Source of the DNA: Chimaeribacter californicus
GTDB lineage: Bacteria; Pseudomonadota; Gammaproteobacteria; Enterobacterales; Enterobacteriaceae
Assembly (NCBI RefSeq): GCF_002858675.1
Contig: NZ_PJZF01000004.1
Location: 186,001-250,000, forward strand
Length of the DNA stretch: 64,000 nt
Direction of reading: 5' to 3'
Shown: positions 33,767 to 43,536 of the stretch, piece by piece
Numbering within the stretch: position 1 is the stretch's first letter
Layout of the letters: each line of letters starts with the position of its first letter
Translations under genes and position numbers: made by a program
The notes under the pieces: model-generated
What the model saw: the letters and a program-made list of their open reading frames with translations, nothing else
The model's database searches: none
Told to the model about the DNA's origin: nothing

Positions 33767-35384
33767 TGGGCGTTGGCCCCGCCCGGGCGATCTCCGCGCC
33801 CCTTGGCGTATCTGTGAAGCGAGCGAAATTATCATGGAAACGCCGGGCCAGCTCTTGTGCTTTATCTTGCCAGGCGTCGTCGCCGGGCCAGCTGGTGCGG
33901 GGGTCGAGCAGGGCAGCATCGACACCGGGGACGCTTCGCGGCACGGCAAGGTGGAACAGGGGAAGATCAGATCGCGGTACATCATCGAGTTTGTCCTCCA
34001 GAATGGCGGCAATAATGGCGCGGGTATCACTCAGCGAAAACCGTTTCCCGGCCCCGTTCCAGCCGGTATTCACCAGCCAGACCTGCGCGTCGGCGTCAGC
34101 GATGCGTTTTAACAGCACATCTGCGTAGCGGCTCGGGTGCAGCGTCAGGAAAGCCGCGCCAAAACAGGCTGAAAACGTCGGGGTAGGCTCGGTGACGCCG
34201 CGTTCCGTCCCGGCCAGTTTGGCGGTGAACCCGGAAAGGAAGTACCACGCCACCTGATCGCCCTTTAACTGGCTCACCGGCGGGAACACGCCAAACGCAT
34301 CGGCCGTGAGAAAGATGATTTTTTTCGCGTGGCCCGCGCGTGACACCGGCGTAACGCGGTTTTCGATGTGCGTCAGCGGATACGAGACGCGGGTATTCTC
34401 CGTTTTGCCGGCATCCGCATAATCAACCTCGCCGTCCGGCAGCACCACCACGTTTTCCAGCAGCGCCCCACGGCGAATGGCGTGATAAATCTCCGGCTCG
34501 GCCTGCTCAGAAAGGTTAATGGTTTTGGCGTAGCAGCCACCTTCATAGTTGAACACGCCGTCATCATCCCAGCCGTGTTCGTCATCGCCGATCAGCTGAC
34601 GCTGCGGATCGGTCGACAGCGTGGTTTTACCGGTGCCGGAGAGGCCAAAGAACAGGGCCACATCGCCTTTTTCCCCGACGTTGGCCGAGCAGTGCATGGA
34701 GGCGATCCCACGTTCCGGCATCAGCGTATTCATCACTGAAAACAACCCCTTTTTCATCTCGCCGCCATACCAGGTTCCGCCGATCAACTGCATCTTTTCG
34801 GTCAGGTTAAAGGCGACGAAATTCTCCGAATTAAGCCCGTGCTGTTGCCAGTCTGGGTTGGTGCACTTTGCCCCGTTCATCACCACAAAATCTGCCGGAA
34901 AGTCATGCAGTTCGCCAGGCTCAGGGCGGATGAACATATTGGTCACGAAATGCGCCTGCCAGGCAACTTCGGTGATAAACCGCACGCCGAGGCGCGTGTC
35001 CGCATTGGCACCGCACCAGGCATCAACGACAAACAGCCGTTTGCCGGAAAGCTGTGCCGTCACCTTCTGCTTCAGGGCCTGCCACACCTCAGGGCTTAAG
35101 GGTTTGTTGTCATTTTTACCGGTGCCGCTGTCGGCCCACCAGAGGCGATCGCGGCTGTGCTCATCCCTTACGATGTACTTGTCACGCGGGGAGCGGCCGG
35201 TAAATTCGCCGGTATCGACGGCGACCGCGCCTGACGCGGTAACCACCCCTTTTTCATGCCCCTGCAAGGCCGGGTTGGTCTCTTCGGCAAATAACGTCGC
35301 GTAATCCGGGTTGTAGACAATACTCGGGATCTGCCGCAGGCCAAGGCTTTCCAGCGAGGCCAGCAGTGAAGTGGGGATTTCCAT
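33762..35384 (-). CDS. pckA: ATP-dependent phosphoenolpyruvate carboxykinase
   Basis: A 540-residue enzyme, the E. coli length. It has the P-loop GLSGTGKTT (247-255), the second metal/nucleotide motif [10 protein letters not shown] (268-277), [12 protein letters not shown] (202-213), and the substrate Arg region TGRSPRDKY (62-70). It converts oxaloacetate to PEP, the first step of gluconeogenesis from C4 acids. The start at 35384 is set by GGAGAA 7 bases upstream; a long in-frame extension to 35579 lies inside hpaC and is rejected. It begins only 23 bases after the hpaC stop, in the same direction, so it appears to be in the hpaBC transcript. Many positions differ from the E. coli housekeeping enzyme, so it may be a second, pathway-specific copy. 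Confidence 0.93.
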   Translation of the reverse strand: MEIPTSLLASLESLGLRQIPSIVYNPDYATLFAEETNPALQGHEKGVVTASGAVAVDTGEFTGRSPRDKYIVRDEHSRDRLWWADSGTGKNDNKPLSPEVWQALKQKVTAQLSGKRLFVVDAWCGANADTRLGVRFITEVAWQAHFVTNMFIRPEPGELHDFPADFVVMNGAKCTNPDWQQHGLNSENFVAFNLTEKMQLIGGTWYGGEMKKGLFSVMNTLMPERGIASMHCSANVGEKGDVALFFGLSGTGKTTLSTDPQRQLIGDDEHGWDDDGVFNYEGGCYAKTINLSEQAEPEIYHAIRRGALLENVVVLPDGEVDYADAGKTENTRVSYPLTHIENRVTPVSRAGHAKKIIFLTADAFGVFPPVSQLKGDQVAWYFLSGFTAKLAGTERGVTEPTPTFSACFGAAFLTLHPSRYADVLLKRIADADAQVWLVNTGWNGAGKRFSLSDTRAIIAAILEDKLDDVPRSDLPLFHLAVPRSVPGVDAALLDPRTSWPGDDAWQDKAQELARRFHDNFARFTDTPRGAEIARAGPTPS

Positions 35385-35407
35385 CTCTGTTCTCCGGGGT
35401 AGCGGCG

Positions 35408-35923
35408 TTATACCGTCACAACCTGCTGATGCGGTGTGGCGTGAAACTGGCGTTTGAAGTAAATCAAACCGTGGCCCTGCTCGGCGAGGGTGATGCTTTT
35501 GATCTCCAGCAGGTAAAGGTGATGCGTGCCGATGGTTTGGATCTGTTGGATCTCCCCTTCGAGGCTCGCCAGCGCGCACTGTAAGAGCGGCTGCTGTAAC
35601 ACGCCCTCACGCCAGCCTTCCAGCGTAAAGCGCTGCTCCATGGTCAGTTCAGTCATCCCGGCAAAATGCCGGGCCATCTCTTCCTGCTCATGATTAAGCA
35701 CATTGACGCACATCCGCCCATTTTGCGTGAACACCGGGTTCATGGCGCTCCGGCTGTTGACGCAGACCAGCATAGTGGGCGGGGTGTCGGTAACGGAGCA
35801 AACGGCGGTTGCGGTGATGCCGCAGCGCCCGGCGCTGCCCTGGGTCGTCACGATATTCACCGCGGCAGGCAGGCTGGCCATCGCATCGCGAAAGCGCAGG
35901 CGGTTCTGTTCTTCTTGAGACAT
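35408..35923 (-). CDS. hpaC: 4-hydroxyphenylacetate 3-monooxygenase, flavin reductase component
   Basis: A 171-residue flavin reductase of the HpaC type (short split-barrel FMN-binding fold): [60 protein letters not shown], and the closing [13 protein letters not shown]. It supplies FADH2 to HpaB using NADH. It lies 9 bases after hpaB. It is the only obvious flavin reductase in the window. Confidence 0.95.
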   Translation of the reverse strand: MSQEEQNRLRFRDAMASLPAAVNIVTTQGSAGRCGITATAVCSVTDTPPTMLVCVNSRSAMNPVFTQNGRMCVNVLNHEQEEMARHFAGMTELTMEQRFTLEGWREGVLQQPLLQCALASLEGEIQQIQTIGTHHLYLLEIKSITLAEQGHGLIYFKRQFHATPHQQVVTV

Positions 35924-35932
35924 GAAAGCCCC

Positions 35933-37495
35933 CTATTTCAGTAAACGGTCGAGTTGGTTAATGTCGTCATTGTTGTGCAGGTGCGGCACCGTCCAGCCGT
36001 GGCGGTCATAATCGGCGAGGCAGCGATCCACCATCGCCATCATGCCTTTCATGTTGCCGGAGCTTTGCGCATGGCGCAGGCATTGCAGGCGAACTTCATC
36101 CTGGCTGCCGGCATAGTTAATTTCATACAGTTCGTGGCGGCCGCCAAACTCACTGCCCATCGCATCCCACATGAGTTTGAGGATCTTGATGCGTTGCTCG
36201 TGGTCCATGCCGTTCGAGCCGCGCACGTACTGCGCCAGATAGCGGTCAATCTCCGGGTTGTTGAGATCGCGCACGCTGGAGGGCAGGTAAATCAGGCTGC
36301 TGGTGACGTTGCTTTCAATGATGTTCTTGATTTTGGCGTAGGCCATCGGGGCCATCACACGATAGGTCTGCATCGCCTGCATATCCGGCAGCCAGGCGTC
36401 GTTTTTCCACGGCTGTGCTTCCGCCGCCATCGCATCGCTCAGTGACCAGAACAGGTTACGCCACGCCACCACTTCACCCAGCGCCGCCTGCACGCCGCGG
36501 AATTCCATCACGCCGCTGCACTCGAGGCTTTTCTGCAACAGCGCGGTGACGAAGTCGAGTTTGACCGCCAGGCGCACGCAGGCCTGCATCGGGTAGAGGC
36601 GGGCAAAACCTGCTTCCACACTCCAGCGGCGACAGCGGTCGAAATCACGGTAGATAAGCACGTTTTCCCACGGAATGAGTACCTTATCCATCACCAGGAT
36701 CGCGTCGTTTTCGTCAAAGCGGCTGGAGAGCGGGTAGTCAAACGGCGAGCCGGTCGCCCCGGCCACCAGCTCATAGGAGGCGCGGGAGATAAGTTTCACG
36801 CCCTCGGCATCCATTGGCGCCACAAACATCAGCGCGAAGCTGGGGTCATCGCCCATTACCTGCGCCGAGCCGAACCCGATAAAGTTGTAATGGGTCAGCG
36901 CCGAGTTGGTGGCCACGACTTTGGCCCCGCTGACGATGATGCCGGCGTCAGTCTCTTTCTCGACCTGCACATACACATCTTTGACTTCGTCAGAGGGTTT
37001 GTGGCGATCAATCGGCGGGTTAACGATGGCGTGGTTAAAGTACAGCCCCGCTTCCTGAATGCGCTTATACCAGCGGCGCGCATTGTCGGCGTAGTCGCCG
37101 TAAAACTCCGGGTTGGCCCCCAGTGAACAGCCAAACGCCGCCTTGTAATCCGGCGTGCGGCCCATCCAGCCATAAGTCAGGCGTGACCAGTCCGCAATAG
37201 CATCGCGTTGCTGGCGGATCTCTTCCGCCGAGCGGGCGAAACGGAACGTGCGGTGCGTGTAGCCGCCGTTGCCGGTATCGGTCTGCCAGCAGAGTTTGTC
37301 ATGGCTTTCAGGCGCGTGCAGCGCGTCATAGAGTGTGGACATGGAACCGGCGGCGTTGCGGAAGGCCGGGTGGGTGGTGACGTCTTTTACCCGTTCGCCA
37401 TAGATATAAATTTCACGCCCGTCTTGCAGGCTTTTTAAATACTCCTCGCCGGTGAAAGGGCGGGTGGTGGCAGCACGATGGGCTTCAGGCTTCAT
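35933..37495 (-). CDS. hpaB: 4-hydroxyphenylacetate 3-monooxygenase, oxygenase component
   Basis: A 520-residue FADH2-dependent hydroxylase with the same length as E. coli HpaB. Characteristic segments are TTRPFTGEEYLKSLQDGREIYIYGERVKDVTTHPAFRNAA, NHAIVNPPIDRHKP and YELVAGATGSPFDYPLSSRFDENDAILVMD. It hydroxylates 4-hydroxyphenylacetate to 3,4-dihydroxyphenylacetate, the first step of the pathway. A terminator between hpaA and hpaB and a roughly 180-base leader indicate a separate hpaBC(-pckA) promoter. Confidence 0.96.
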   Translation of the reverse strand: MKPEAHRAATTRPFTGEEYLKSLQDGREIYIYGERVKDVTTHPAFRNAAGSMSTLYDALHAPESHDKLCWQTDTGNGGYTHRTFRFARSAEEIRQQRDAIADWSRLTYGWMGRTPDYKAAFGCSLGANPEFYGDYADNARRWYKRIQEAGLYFNHAIVNPPIDRHKPSDEVKDVYVQVEKETDAGIIVSGAKVVATNSALTHYNFIGFGSAQVMGDDPSFALMFVAPMDAEGVKLISRASYELVAGATGSPFDYPLSSRFDENDAILVMDKVLIPWENVLIYRDFDRCRRWSVEAGFARLYPMQACVRLAVKLDFVTALLQKSLECSGVMEFRGVQAALGEVVAWRNLFWSLSDAMAAEAQPWKNDAWLPDMQAMQTYRVMAPMAYAKIKNIIESNVTSSLIYLPSSVRDLNNPEIDRYLAQYVRGSNGMDHEQRIKILKLMWDAMGSEFGGRHELYEINYAGSQDEVRLQCLRHAQSSGNMKGMMAMVDRCLADYDRHGWTVPHLHNNDDINQLDRLLK

Positions 37496-37520
37496 AATTT
37501 GACCTCACAAAGATGGCGAT

Positions 37521-37537
37521 GCGTTCAGGGTGAACGC
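37521..37537. promoter_or_regulatory. Palindrome in the hpaB leader
   Basis: gcgttca and tgaacgc form a perfect 7-bp inverted repeat around ggg, 25-42 bases before the hpaB ATG. It could be an operator half-site pair or an RNA hairpin. The binder is unknown. Confidence 0.35.
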
Positions 37538-37673
37538 CTGATTTGTTATTAAGATGTTTTGTTTCTGTTAATTCATTTAAGCCCTGGGCGGGCAAGTCAG
37601 GAAGAGACGTTTCAGGGGATTCCCGGTACTTTTCACCGGCGGCCGGTAAAATGCGATCGGGATCAACCCGTCA

Positions 37674-37704
37674 GAAAAAAGGCGAGGGGAAAACGCCCTC
37701 GCCT
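37674..37704 (-). terminator. Rho-independent terminator of the hpaG-hpaA transcript
   Basis: A perfect 9-bp stem (aggcgaggg/ccctcgcct on the plus strand, 37680-37704, 7-base loop) is followed on the minus strand by seven or more T residues. It starts 8 bases past the hpaA stop. Confidence 0.8.
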
Positions 37705-37711
37705 GGGGAAA

Positions 37712-38584
37712 TTAACGGTGACGGAACTGGCTGGGCGAACACCCGGCCAGCCGGTGAAAGAAACGGGCGAAATAGGCGGGGTCTTTGTAGCCCAGCGCGT
37801 AAGAGATCTGGTTAACGCTGTCGGTGCTGTAGCGCAACTGGCGCTTCGCCTCACGCAGCACCCGCTCAAAAATAAGCCGTTTGGGGGACTGGTTGGCAAA
37901 GCGCCGGCACATTTCCGTGAGCCGGGTTTCACTGATGCCGAGTTCACGCGCATAGTCCGGCACCGTCAGATGTTGGCGGAAATGGTCATCGATCATCCGG
38001 TTAAAGCGCTGGAACTGGCGCATCTCGCCGCGCACGCTGCACGCCGTGCCCTCTTCCGGCGGGGCCTCCCGCAGCACCTGCGTAAAGATGCCCTGAGCCA
38101 GCGCAATCAACAGCGGCTCGCGCCCCGGTGCCGGGCGGGCAAACTCCGCTGCCATCAGGGGCCAGTAGTGGTTCAATGCCTCCAGCGTATCGGGGGACGA
38201 CTCCAGCGACAGGCAGATCCCCGTCTGGTTGATGGCCTGCGATTTCCCCGGCCACAATCTCTCAATTAATGGCCAGATCAGCTCCTGCCGCACGGTCAGG
38301 ACGTGGCCGTCGCTGTCCGGCCCGGTAATAAACGCATGCGGCACCGACGGCGGGGTCAGGATAAACAGTGGGGCTTTGACGTCGTAGAAATGGTCGTCAA
38401 GCTGCAAAGTAATTTTGCCGGTGGCGAGAAAATGCAGCTGGTAATAACGGTCATGCCAGTGGGGGTGCATATCCCGCCCGAAAAACCCCGCCAGCCGGGC
38501 AAAGGTCTCATAATGCACCTCCTCCCCGGCGTAGCGCGCGTCATACACGCTGCTGATATCAATGTTCTCAAAGCTGCTGTGCAT
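37712..38584 (-). CDS. hpaA: AraC-family activator of hpaBC
   Basis: A 290-residue regulator: an N-terminal cupin ligand-binding domain (HWHDRYYQLHFLATGKITLQLDDHFYDVKAPLF, early) and a C-terminal double helix-turn-helix (about 190-285) with LTVPDYARELGISETRLTEMCRRF and INQISYALGYKDPAYFARFFHRLAGCSPSQFR. It matches HpaA, which activates hpaBC in response to 4-hydroxyphenylacetate in E. coli W. Position between hpaX and hpaB is canonical. The gap to hpaX is 9 bases, so it is cotranscribed with the upstream genes. Confidence 0.93.
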   Translation of the reverse strand: MHSSFENIDISSVYDARYAGEEVHYETFARLAGFFGRDMHPHWHDRYYQLHFLATGKITLQLDDHFYDVKAPLFILTPPSVPHAFITGPDSDGHVLTVRQELIWPLIERLWPGKSQAINQTGICLSLESSPDTLEALNHYWPLMAAEFARPAPGREPLLIALAQGIFTQVLREAPPEEGTACSVRGEMRQFQRFNRMIDDHFRQHLTVPDYARELGISETRLTEMCRRFANQSPKRLIFERVLREAKRQLRYSTDSVNQISYALGYKDPAYFARFFHRLAGCSPSQFRHR

Positions 38585-38593
38585 GGCGGCTCC

Positions 38594-39952
38594 TCACTGC
38601 GCCCGGTGTGCATCGGGAAGCCCAGAAGGCGCTTCGCGTTGGCGTTCATTCATCGGGATAAACGCCAGTACCAGCGCGCCCAGCACCAGCAGCCCGGCGA
38701 CGAACCAGAGCCCGGCGGTAAAGCTGTGGGTCATATCGCGCAGGATGCCGATGATAAGCGGGCTGACGGCGGAACCGACATTGCCCACCGCATTGATGAC
38801 CGCCAGCGCCACCGCACGCGCCGCATAACTGATAACGCGATCCGGGGTTGTCCAGAAGATCGCCATCGCGGTAAAGGCCCCGGCGGAGGCCATCACAATC
38901 CCCACTAACTGCACCAGCGGATGCGCGGTTGCGGAGGCCAGCAGCCAGCCTGCAGCCGCAAAGAGATAGGGCAGTAGGGTGTGCTGTTTACGCTCCTGAC
39001 GGCGGTCAGACCGGCGGCCCCACCACAGCATCACCACAATAGTGACGAACTGGGGGATCGCCGCCAGCAGGCCAATCACGATATTGCTGCTGCTTTCATT
39101 GAAGCTTTTCAGGATTTGCGGCGTCCAGATGTTGATGGCGCTCAGCGTATTGGTCAGGCAGAAGTAGGCGAGCGTGTAGAGCAGCACCATCGGCGTCAGC
39201 ACCTCGCGCCAGAGCGGTTTGTGGGTGGCACCGCCGGGGCGGGGCGCGGCCTGTTCGCGCTCCAGCATACTGACCAGCAGGCGCTTCTCATCCGCGTCCA
39301 GCCAGCGCGCCTGCTGCGGTTTGTCGTCCAGGAAAAACCAGGTCGCGATGCCGAGAATCACCGACGGCAGCCCTTCCAGCAGAAACAGCCATTGCCAGCC
39401 TTTGAGGTGCCATACCCCGTCCAGCGCCAGAATATAGCCGGACACGAGGGAGCCGATCATCATCGTCACCGGCATGGCGATCATAAACAGCGCATTGGCA
39501 CGGGCGCGGTAACGCGCCGGGAACCACCAGGTCAGGTACAGCAGGATACCCGGCAGGAAACCGGCTTCCGCAATCCCAACCAGCATCCGCAGGATGTAGA
39601 GCGAATGGGCATCGGTGGCGAACAGCGTGCAGGTCGAGGCGATGCCCCACAGCACCATAATCCCGGCGATCCAGCGGCGTGCGCCGACGATCCCCAGCAT
39701 CACATTGCTGGGGATGCCGCACAGCACGTAAGTGACATAAAACAGCGTGGCGGCCAGGCCGAACAGGGTGGACGTCAGGCCCAGATCCTGGCTCATGGTC
39801 AACCCGGCGAAGCCGATGTTAATGCGGTCGAGGAAGGAGAAAACAAACAGCACAAATAAAAAGGCAATCAGGCGGCGGAACAGTTTCTTCACCAGCCGTT
39901 GCTCAATATCAGATGGGCTATTCTCCGGCGTAAACAGGGTGGAGGCGGTCAT
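38594..39952 (-). CDS. hpaX: 4-hydroxyphenylacetate MFS permease
   Basis: A 452-residue twelve-helix transporter of the anion:cation symporter (ACS) type. Signatures are FLDRINIGFAGLTMSQDLGLTSTLFGLAATLFYVTYVLCGIPSN and RMLVGIAEAGFLPGILLYLTWWFPARYRARANALF. It matches HpaX, which imports 4-hydroxyphenylacetate and 3,4-dihydroxyphenylacetate. It sits between hpaI and hpaA as in E. coli W. Confidence 0.93.
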   Translation of the reverse strand: MTASTLFTPENSPSDIEQRLVKKLFRRLIAFLFVLFVFSFLDRINIGFAGLTMSQDLGLTSTLFGLAATLFYVTYVLCGIPSNVMLGIVGARRWIAGIMVLWGIASTCTLFATDAHSLYILRMLVGIAEAGFLPGILLYLTWWFPARYRARANALFMIAMPVTMMIGSLVSGYILALDGVWHLKGWQWLFLLEGLPSVILGIATWFFLDDKPQQARWLDADEKRLLVSMLEREQAAPRPGGATHKPLWREVLTPMVLLYTLAYFCLTNTLSAINIWTPQILKSFNESSSNIVIGLLAAIPQFVTIVVMLWWGRRSDRRQERKQHTLLPYLFAAAGWLLASATAHPLVQLVGIVMASAGAFTAMAIFWTTPDRVISYAARAVALAVINAVGNVGSAVSPLIIGILRDMTHSFTAGLWFVAGLLVLGALVLAFIPMNERQREAPSGLPDAHRAQ

Positions 39953-39970
39953 GGTTTTCTCCCCTCAGGA

Positions 39971-40774
39971 TCAGTAAACCGACGGTGGTGTGCCGGCAGC
40001 ACACACCGGCAGCTGGGTAAACCGCGCCGCCAGCGCTTCGGCGGTGCGGGCGAGCAGGGTGGTATCGACGCCGACCGCAACAAACAGCGCCCCCAGCTCA
40101 AGGTAATGGCGGGCCAGCGTTTCGTTGGCCATCAAAATGCCGGGCGCTTTGCCCGCGGCCAGAATGGCAGCCATGCTTTGGGTGATGATGCGCTGCACCT
40201 CCGGGTGGGCCGGGTTCCCGGCAAAACCCATGTCCGCACTGAGATCCGCCGGGCCGATAAAGACGCCGTCGACGCCCTCCACCGCCAGGATGGCCTCAAG
40301 GTTCTCCACGCCCTGACGCGTCTCAATCTGCACCAGCACACAGATCTCATCGTTGGCGCGCTGGAGGTACTCCGGCTCGCGGTTCCAGCGCGACGCCCGC
40401 GCCAGCGCGCTGCCCACCCCGCGCACGCCCTGCGGTGGGTAGCGGCAGGCGCGTACTGCCTGTTGGGCGTCCTCTGCGGTTTGCACCATCGGGATCAGCA
40501 GCGTCTGCGCGCCGGTGTCCAGCAGCTGTTTGATGATCACCGCGTCATTCCACGGGGGGCGTACCACCGGGTGGCTGGGGTAGGGCGCAATGGCCTGTAA
40601 CTGCGCCAGCACCGAGCGCACGTCATTGGGCGCATGTTCGCCGTCAATAAGCAGCCAGTGGAAGCCCGCTCCCGCCAGCACCTCGGCGCTGTAGCTGTTC
40701 GCCAGCCCGAGCCACAAACCGATCTGCGGCTGCTTGTCGGCCAGTGCCTGTTTAAATGCGTTATGCAACATCAT
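39971..40774 (-). CDS. hpaI: 4-hydroxy-2-oxo-heptane-1,7-dioate aldolase
   Basis: A 267-residue class II pyruvate aldolase of the HpcH/HpaI family: [65 protein letters not shown] with the metal-ligand Glu, and [14 protein letters not shown] with the metal-ligand Asp. It splits the substrate to pyruvate and succinic semialdehyde. AGGGG precedes an ATGATG start. Confidence 0.96.
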   Translation of the reverse strand: MMLHNAFKQALADKQPQIGLWLGLANSYSAEVLAGAGFHWLLIDGEHAPNDVRSVLAQLQAIAPYPSHPVVRPPWNDAVIIKQLLDTGAQTLLIPMVQTAEDAQQAVRACRYPPQGVRGVGSALARASRWNREPEYLQRANDEICVLVQIETRQGVENLEAILAVEGVDGVFIGPADLSADMGFAGNPAHPEVQRIITQSMAAILAAGKAPGILMANETLARHYLELGALFVAVGVDTTLLARTAEALAARFTQLPVCAAGTPPSVY

Positions 40775-40780
40775 GATCCC

Positions 40781-41584
40781 CTAAACAAAACGGCAGCTGA
40801 TGGCACCCATCACGCCGTAATCCACATGGAAGGTGTCGCCGGGGCGGGCCGCCACCGGGCGGGTAAAGGAGCCGCCGAGAATGATCTGCCCTGCTTCCAG
40901 CTGGACGTCGTGCGCGGCCAGCTTGTTGGCCAGCCAGGCGACCCCATTGGCCGGGTGGTTGAGCACTGCCGCCGCCACGCCGGATTCCTCAATCACACCG
41001 TTGCGGTAGAGCAGCGCGGAGATCCAGCGCAGATCCAACGCATCAGGCTTAATCGGCCGCCCGCCCAGCACCACGCCCGCATTGGCGGCGTTGTCTGAGA
41101 TGGTGTCGAAGACTTTGCGCGGCCGCTGTGTCTCCGGGTCAATGCCGTGGCAGCGCGCGTCGATGATCTCCAGCGCCGGGATGATGTAATCGGTGGCGTT
41201 GTAGACGTCGAACAGCGTGCAATTGGGGCCGCGCAGCGGTTTCGCCAGCACAAACGCCAGTTCCACTTCAAGGCGCGGCACAATAAAGCGCCCGGCCGGG
41301 ATGTCACTGCCGTCGGCGAAAAACATGTCATCCAGCAGCGCGCCGTAATCCGGCTCACTGATTTGGGAACTGGCCTGCATCGCTTTGGAGGTCAGGCCGA
41401 TTTTGTGGCCTTTCAGCGTGCGGCCTTCCGCGATTTTCGCCGCCACCCATTCGCGCTGGATGGCATACGCATCGTCAAGGGTGATCTCCGGGTGGCGCAG
41501 CGACAGCTGGCGCGTCTGCTCGCGGTTTTTTTCCGCCTGATGCAGCTCGCGGGCGAGTTGGTGGATCGTCTGGTCATTCAGCAT
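40781..41584 (-). CDS. hpaH: 2-oxo-hept-4-ene-1,7-dioate hydratase
   Basis: A 267-residue hydratase of the HpaH/MhpD group (fumarylacetoacetase-like fold): [54 protein letters not shown] with metal-binding Glu residues, and a late [18 protein letters not shown]. It hydrates the dienoate before HpaI cleavage. Its start overlaps the end of the succinate-semialdehyde dehydrogenase gene by 7 bases, so the inserted gene is translationally coupled into the pathway. Confidence 0.95.
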   Translation of the reverse strand: MLNDQTIHQLARELHQAEKNREQTRQLSLRHPEITLDDAYAIQREWVAAKIAEGRTLKGHKIGLTSKAMQASSQISEPDYGALLDDMFFADGSDIPAGRFIVPRLEVELAFVLAKPLRGPNCTLFDVYNATDYIIPALEIIDARCHGIDPETQRPRKVFDTISDNAANAGVVLGGRPIKPDALDLRWISALLYRNGVIEESGVAAAVLNHPANGVAWLANKLAAHDVQLEAGQIILGGSFTRPVAARPGDTFHVDYGVMGAISCRFV

Positions 41585-43053
41585 GGGGTAGCTCCTGTTT
41601 CCTCAATCCCGCCGAAGCAGAGATATTTCACTTCCAGATAATCGTCGATGCCGTAGCGCGACCCTTCGCGCCCCAGCCCGGACTGTTTTATGCCGCCAAA
41701 CGGCACCACTTCATTGGAGATAAGCCCTTCATTGATGCCTACCATGCCGCTCTCCAGCGCCTCCGCCACGCGCCAGGCGCGCTGCACGTTCTGCGTCCAG
41801 AAGTAGGCGGCCAGGCCGCTTTCCGTGTTGTTTGCCAGCGCAATTGCCTCCTGCTCGGTGTGGAAGCGGAACAGCGGGGCGACAGGGCCGAACGTCTCTT
41901 CGTGGGCGATGCGCATCTCCGGGGTGGCGTCAGCCAGCACCGTGGGCTGCCAGAAGCGGCCGCCCAGTGCGTGCGCGCTGCCGCCGGTGAGCAACCGTGC
42001 GCCTTTGCCCAGCGCATCGGCGATGTGCTCTTCCACTTTCCGGCAGGCAGCAGCGGAGATCAGCGGGCCTTGCTGGGCTTCGCTGTCGGTGGCAGGGCCG
42101 ACCTTCAGCGCCGCGACCGCCTCGGTGAGGCGGGCGGCAAAGGCGTCATAAATCCCGGCCTGTACCAGAATGCGGTTGGCGCAGACACAGGTCTGGCCGC
42201 TGTTGCGGAACTTCGCGGCCAATGCACCGGCCACGGCGCTGTCGAGGTCGGCGTCGTCAAACACCAGCAACGGCGCGTTGCCGCCCAGCTCCAGCGACAA
42301 CTTTTTCACCGTGCCGGCGCTTTGCGCCATCAGCAGCTTGCCGACGCCGGTGGAGCCGGTGAACGAGAGCTTACGCACCACTTCGCTCTGCGTCAGTTCG
42401 GCACCCACCGCGACCGCGTCGGACGAGGTGACAATATTCAGCACCCCGTGCGGCAGCCCGGCCTCTTCCGCCAGCACCGCCAGTGCCAGCGCTGAGAGCG
42501 GGGTTTCGGCGGCGGGTTTCAGCACCACCGTGCATCCTGCCGCCAGGGCGGGGCCGACTTTGCGGGTGATCATCGCATGGGGGAAATTCCACGGCGTAAT
42601 CGCCGCGACCACCCCTACCGGCTGTTTGATGGTGACCAGCCGGCGCGAACTGTGCGGGGAGGGGATGGTCTCGCCATAGGTGCGTTTGCCCTCCTCGGCA
42701 AACCACTCGATAAAACCGGCACCATAGGTGATTTCGCCTTTGGCTTCGCTCAGCGGTTTGCCCTGCTCGCGGCTTAATAAGGTGGCCAGTTGTACCTGGT
42801 GCAGCATGATCAGTTTGTGCCAGCGCTTCAGGATGGCGCTGCGCTCATGGGCGGAGAGGGCGCGCCAGCCAGGCAGTGCCTGTTGTGCGGCCTCGATCGC
42901 CGCGCGCGTCTCCGCCGGGCCGAGGTCGGCGACCTGCACAATCACTTCGCCGGTCGCCGGGTCGGTGACGTTAAAGGTTTTGCCGCTCAGCGCGGCCGTC
43001 CATTCGCCGTTAATCCATGCCTGCCGGCGCAACAGGTCGAGTTCATCAGTCAT
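41578..43053 (-). CDS. NAD(P)-dependent succinate-semialdehyde dehydrogenase
   Basis: A 491-residue aldehyde dehydrogenase of the GabD/SSADH subfamily: [34 protein letters not shown], general-base Glu in SLELGGNAP, catalytic Cys in [12 protein letters not shown], and the closing [32 protein letters not shown]. It would oxidise the succinic semialdehyde released by HpaI to succinate. In E. coli W this gene is not in the hpa cluster. The start at 43053 has GGAG about 9 bases upstream, formed by the last codons of hpaF. The overlap with hpaH shows it is an integral member of the operon. Confidence 0.92.
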   Translation of the reverse strand: MTDELDLLRRQAWINGEWTAALSGKTFNVTDPATGEVIVQVADLGPAETRAAIEAAQQALPGWRALSAHERSAILKRWHKLIMLHQVQLATLLSREQGKPLSEAKGEITYGAGFIEWFAEEGKRTYGETIPSPHSSRRLVTIKQPVGVVAAITPWNFPHAMITRKVGPALAAGCTVVLKPAAETPLSALALAVLAEEAGLPHGVLNIVTSSDAVAVGAELTQSEVVRKLSFTGSTGVGKLLMAQSAGTVKKLSLELGGNAPLLVFDDADLDSAVAGALAAKFRNSGQTCVCANRILVQAGIYDAFAARLTEAVAALKVGPATDSEAQQGPLISAAACRKVEEHIADALGKGARLLTGGSAHALGGRFWQPTVLADATPEMRIAHEETFGPVAPLFRFHTEQEAIALANNTESGLAAYFWTQNVQRAWRVAEALESGMVGINEGLISNEVVPFGGIKQSGLGREGSRYGIDDYLEVKYLCFGGIEETGATPC

Positions 43054-43059
43054 CACGGA

Positions 43060-43446
43060 TCACTCCTTACGAAACAGCGCGTGGACATTGTTTTGTTTGA
43101 AATTCAGCACCGGGTGCAATTCCTCAACCGCCAGCGACAGCGCCAGATAACGCTGCGCCATTAAACCGGCAAAGTGGCGTGTGATTAACTCAAACAGCGA
43201 GGTGATGACCGGGCGTAAATCCTCTACGGTGCGGCCGTGGCCGATTTTCAGCGTCATATGCACGAACGCGTAATCATGCCGGCCGTCGGCCATCTGCCAG
43301 GTGTCGATCCAGTGCGCGCGGCTGCGGATCCCACCCAACGGGAAGAGGCCGCTGTCAGCCAGGGCGCGGTTGACCTGCGCAAACAGCGCGGGCAGTTGCG
43401 CCTGTTCGCGAATGTTATCGGTACATTCCGCAATAAAATGGGGCAT
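43060..43446 (-). CDS. hpaF: 5-carboxymethyl-2-hydroxymuconate isomerase
   Basis: A 128-residue CHMI (tautomerase superfamily). The sequence begins Met-Pro-His-Phe, so Met removal exposes the catalytic Pro1. ECTDNIREQA, GIRSRAHWIDTWQMADGRHDYAFVHMTLKIGHGR and the LSLAVEELHPVLNFKQNNVH end match HpaF. The start at 43446 has CGGAG at good spacing. The upstream in-frame extension to 43521 has no site and is rejected. Confidence 0.95.
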   Translation of the reverse strand: MPHFIAECTDNIREQAQLPALFAQVNRALADSGLFPLGGIRSRAHWIDTWQMADGRHDYAFVHMTLKIGHGRTVEDLRPVITSLFELITRHFAGLMAQRYLALSLAVEELHPVLNFKQNNVHALFRKE

Positions 43447-43536
43447 GGGAGACTCCGTTTCAGGCGCCGGCAGACGCCGGCGCACAGGGGGGGTTAGGCT
43501 TTGTACGCAGCACCCGCCCACCCGGGCGGGAGACGG

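Noticed and set aside
35385-35579. 65-residue N-terminal extension of PckA
   Set aside because: It runs inside hpaC in another frame, lacks a ribosome-binding site and is Arg/Pro-rich. The internal ATG at 35384 gives the exact family length with a good site.
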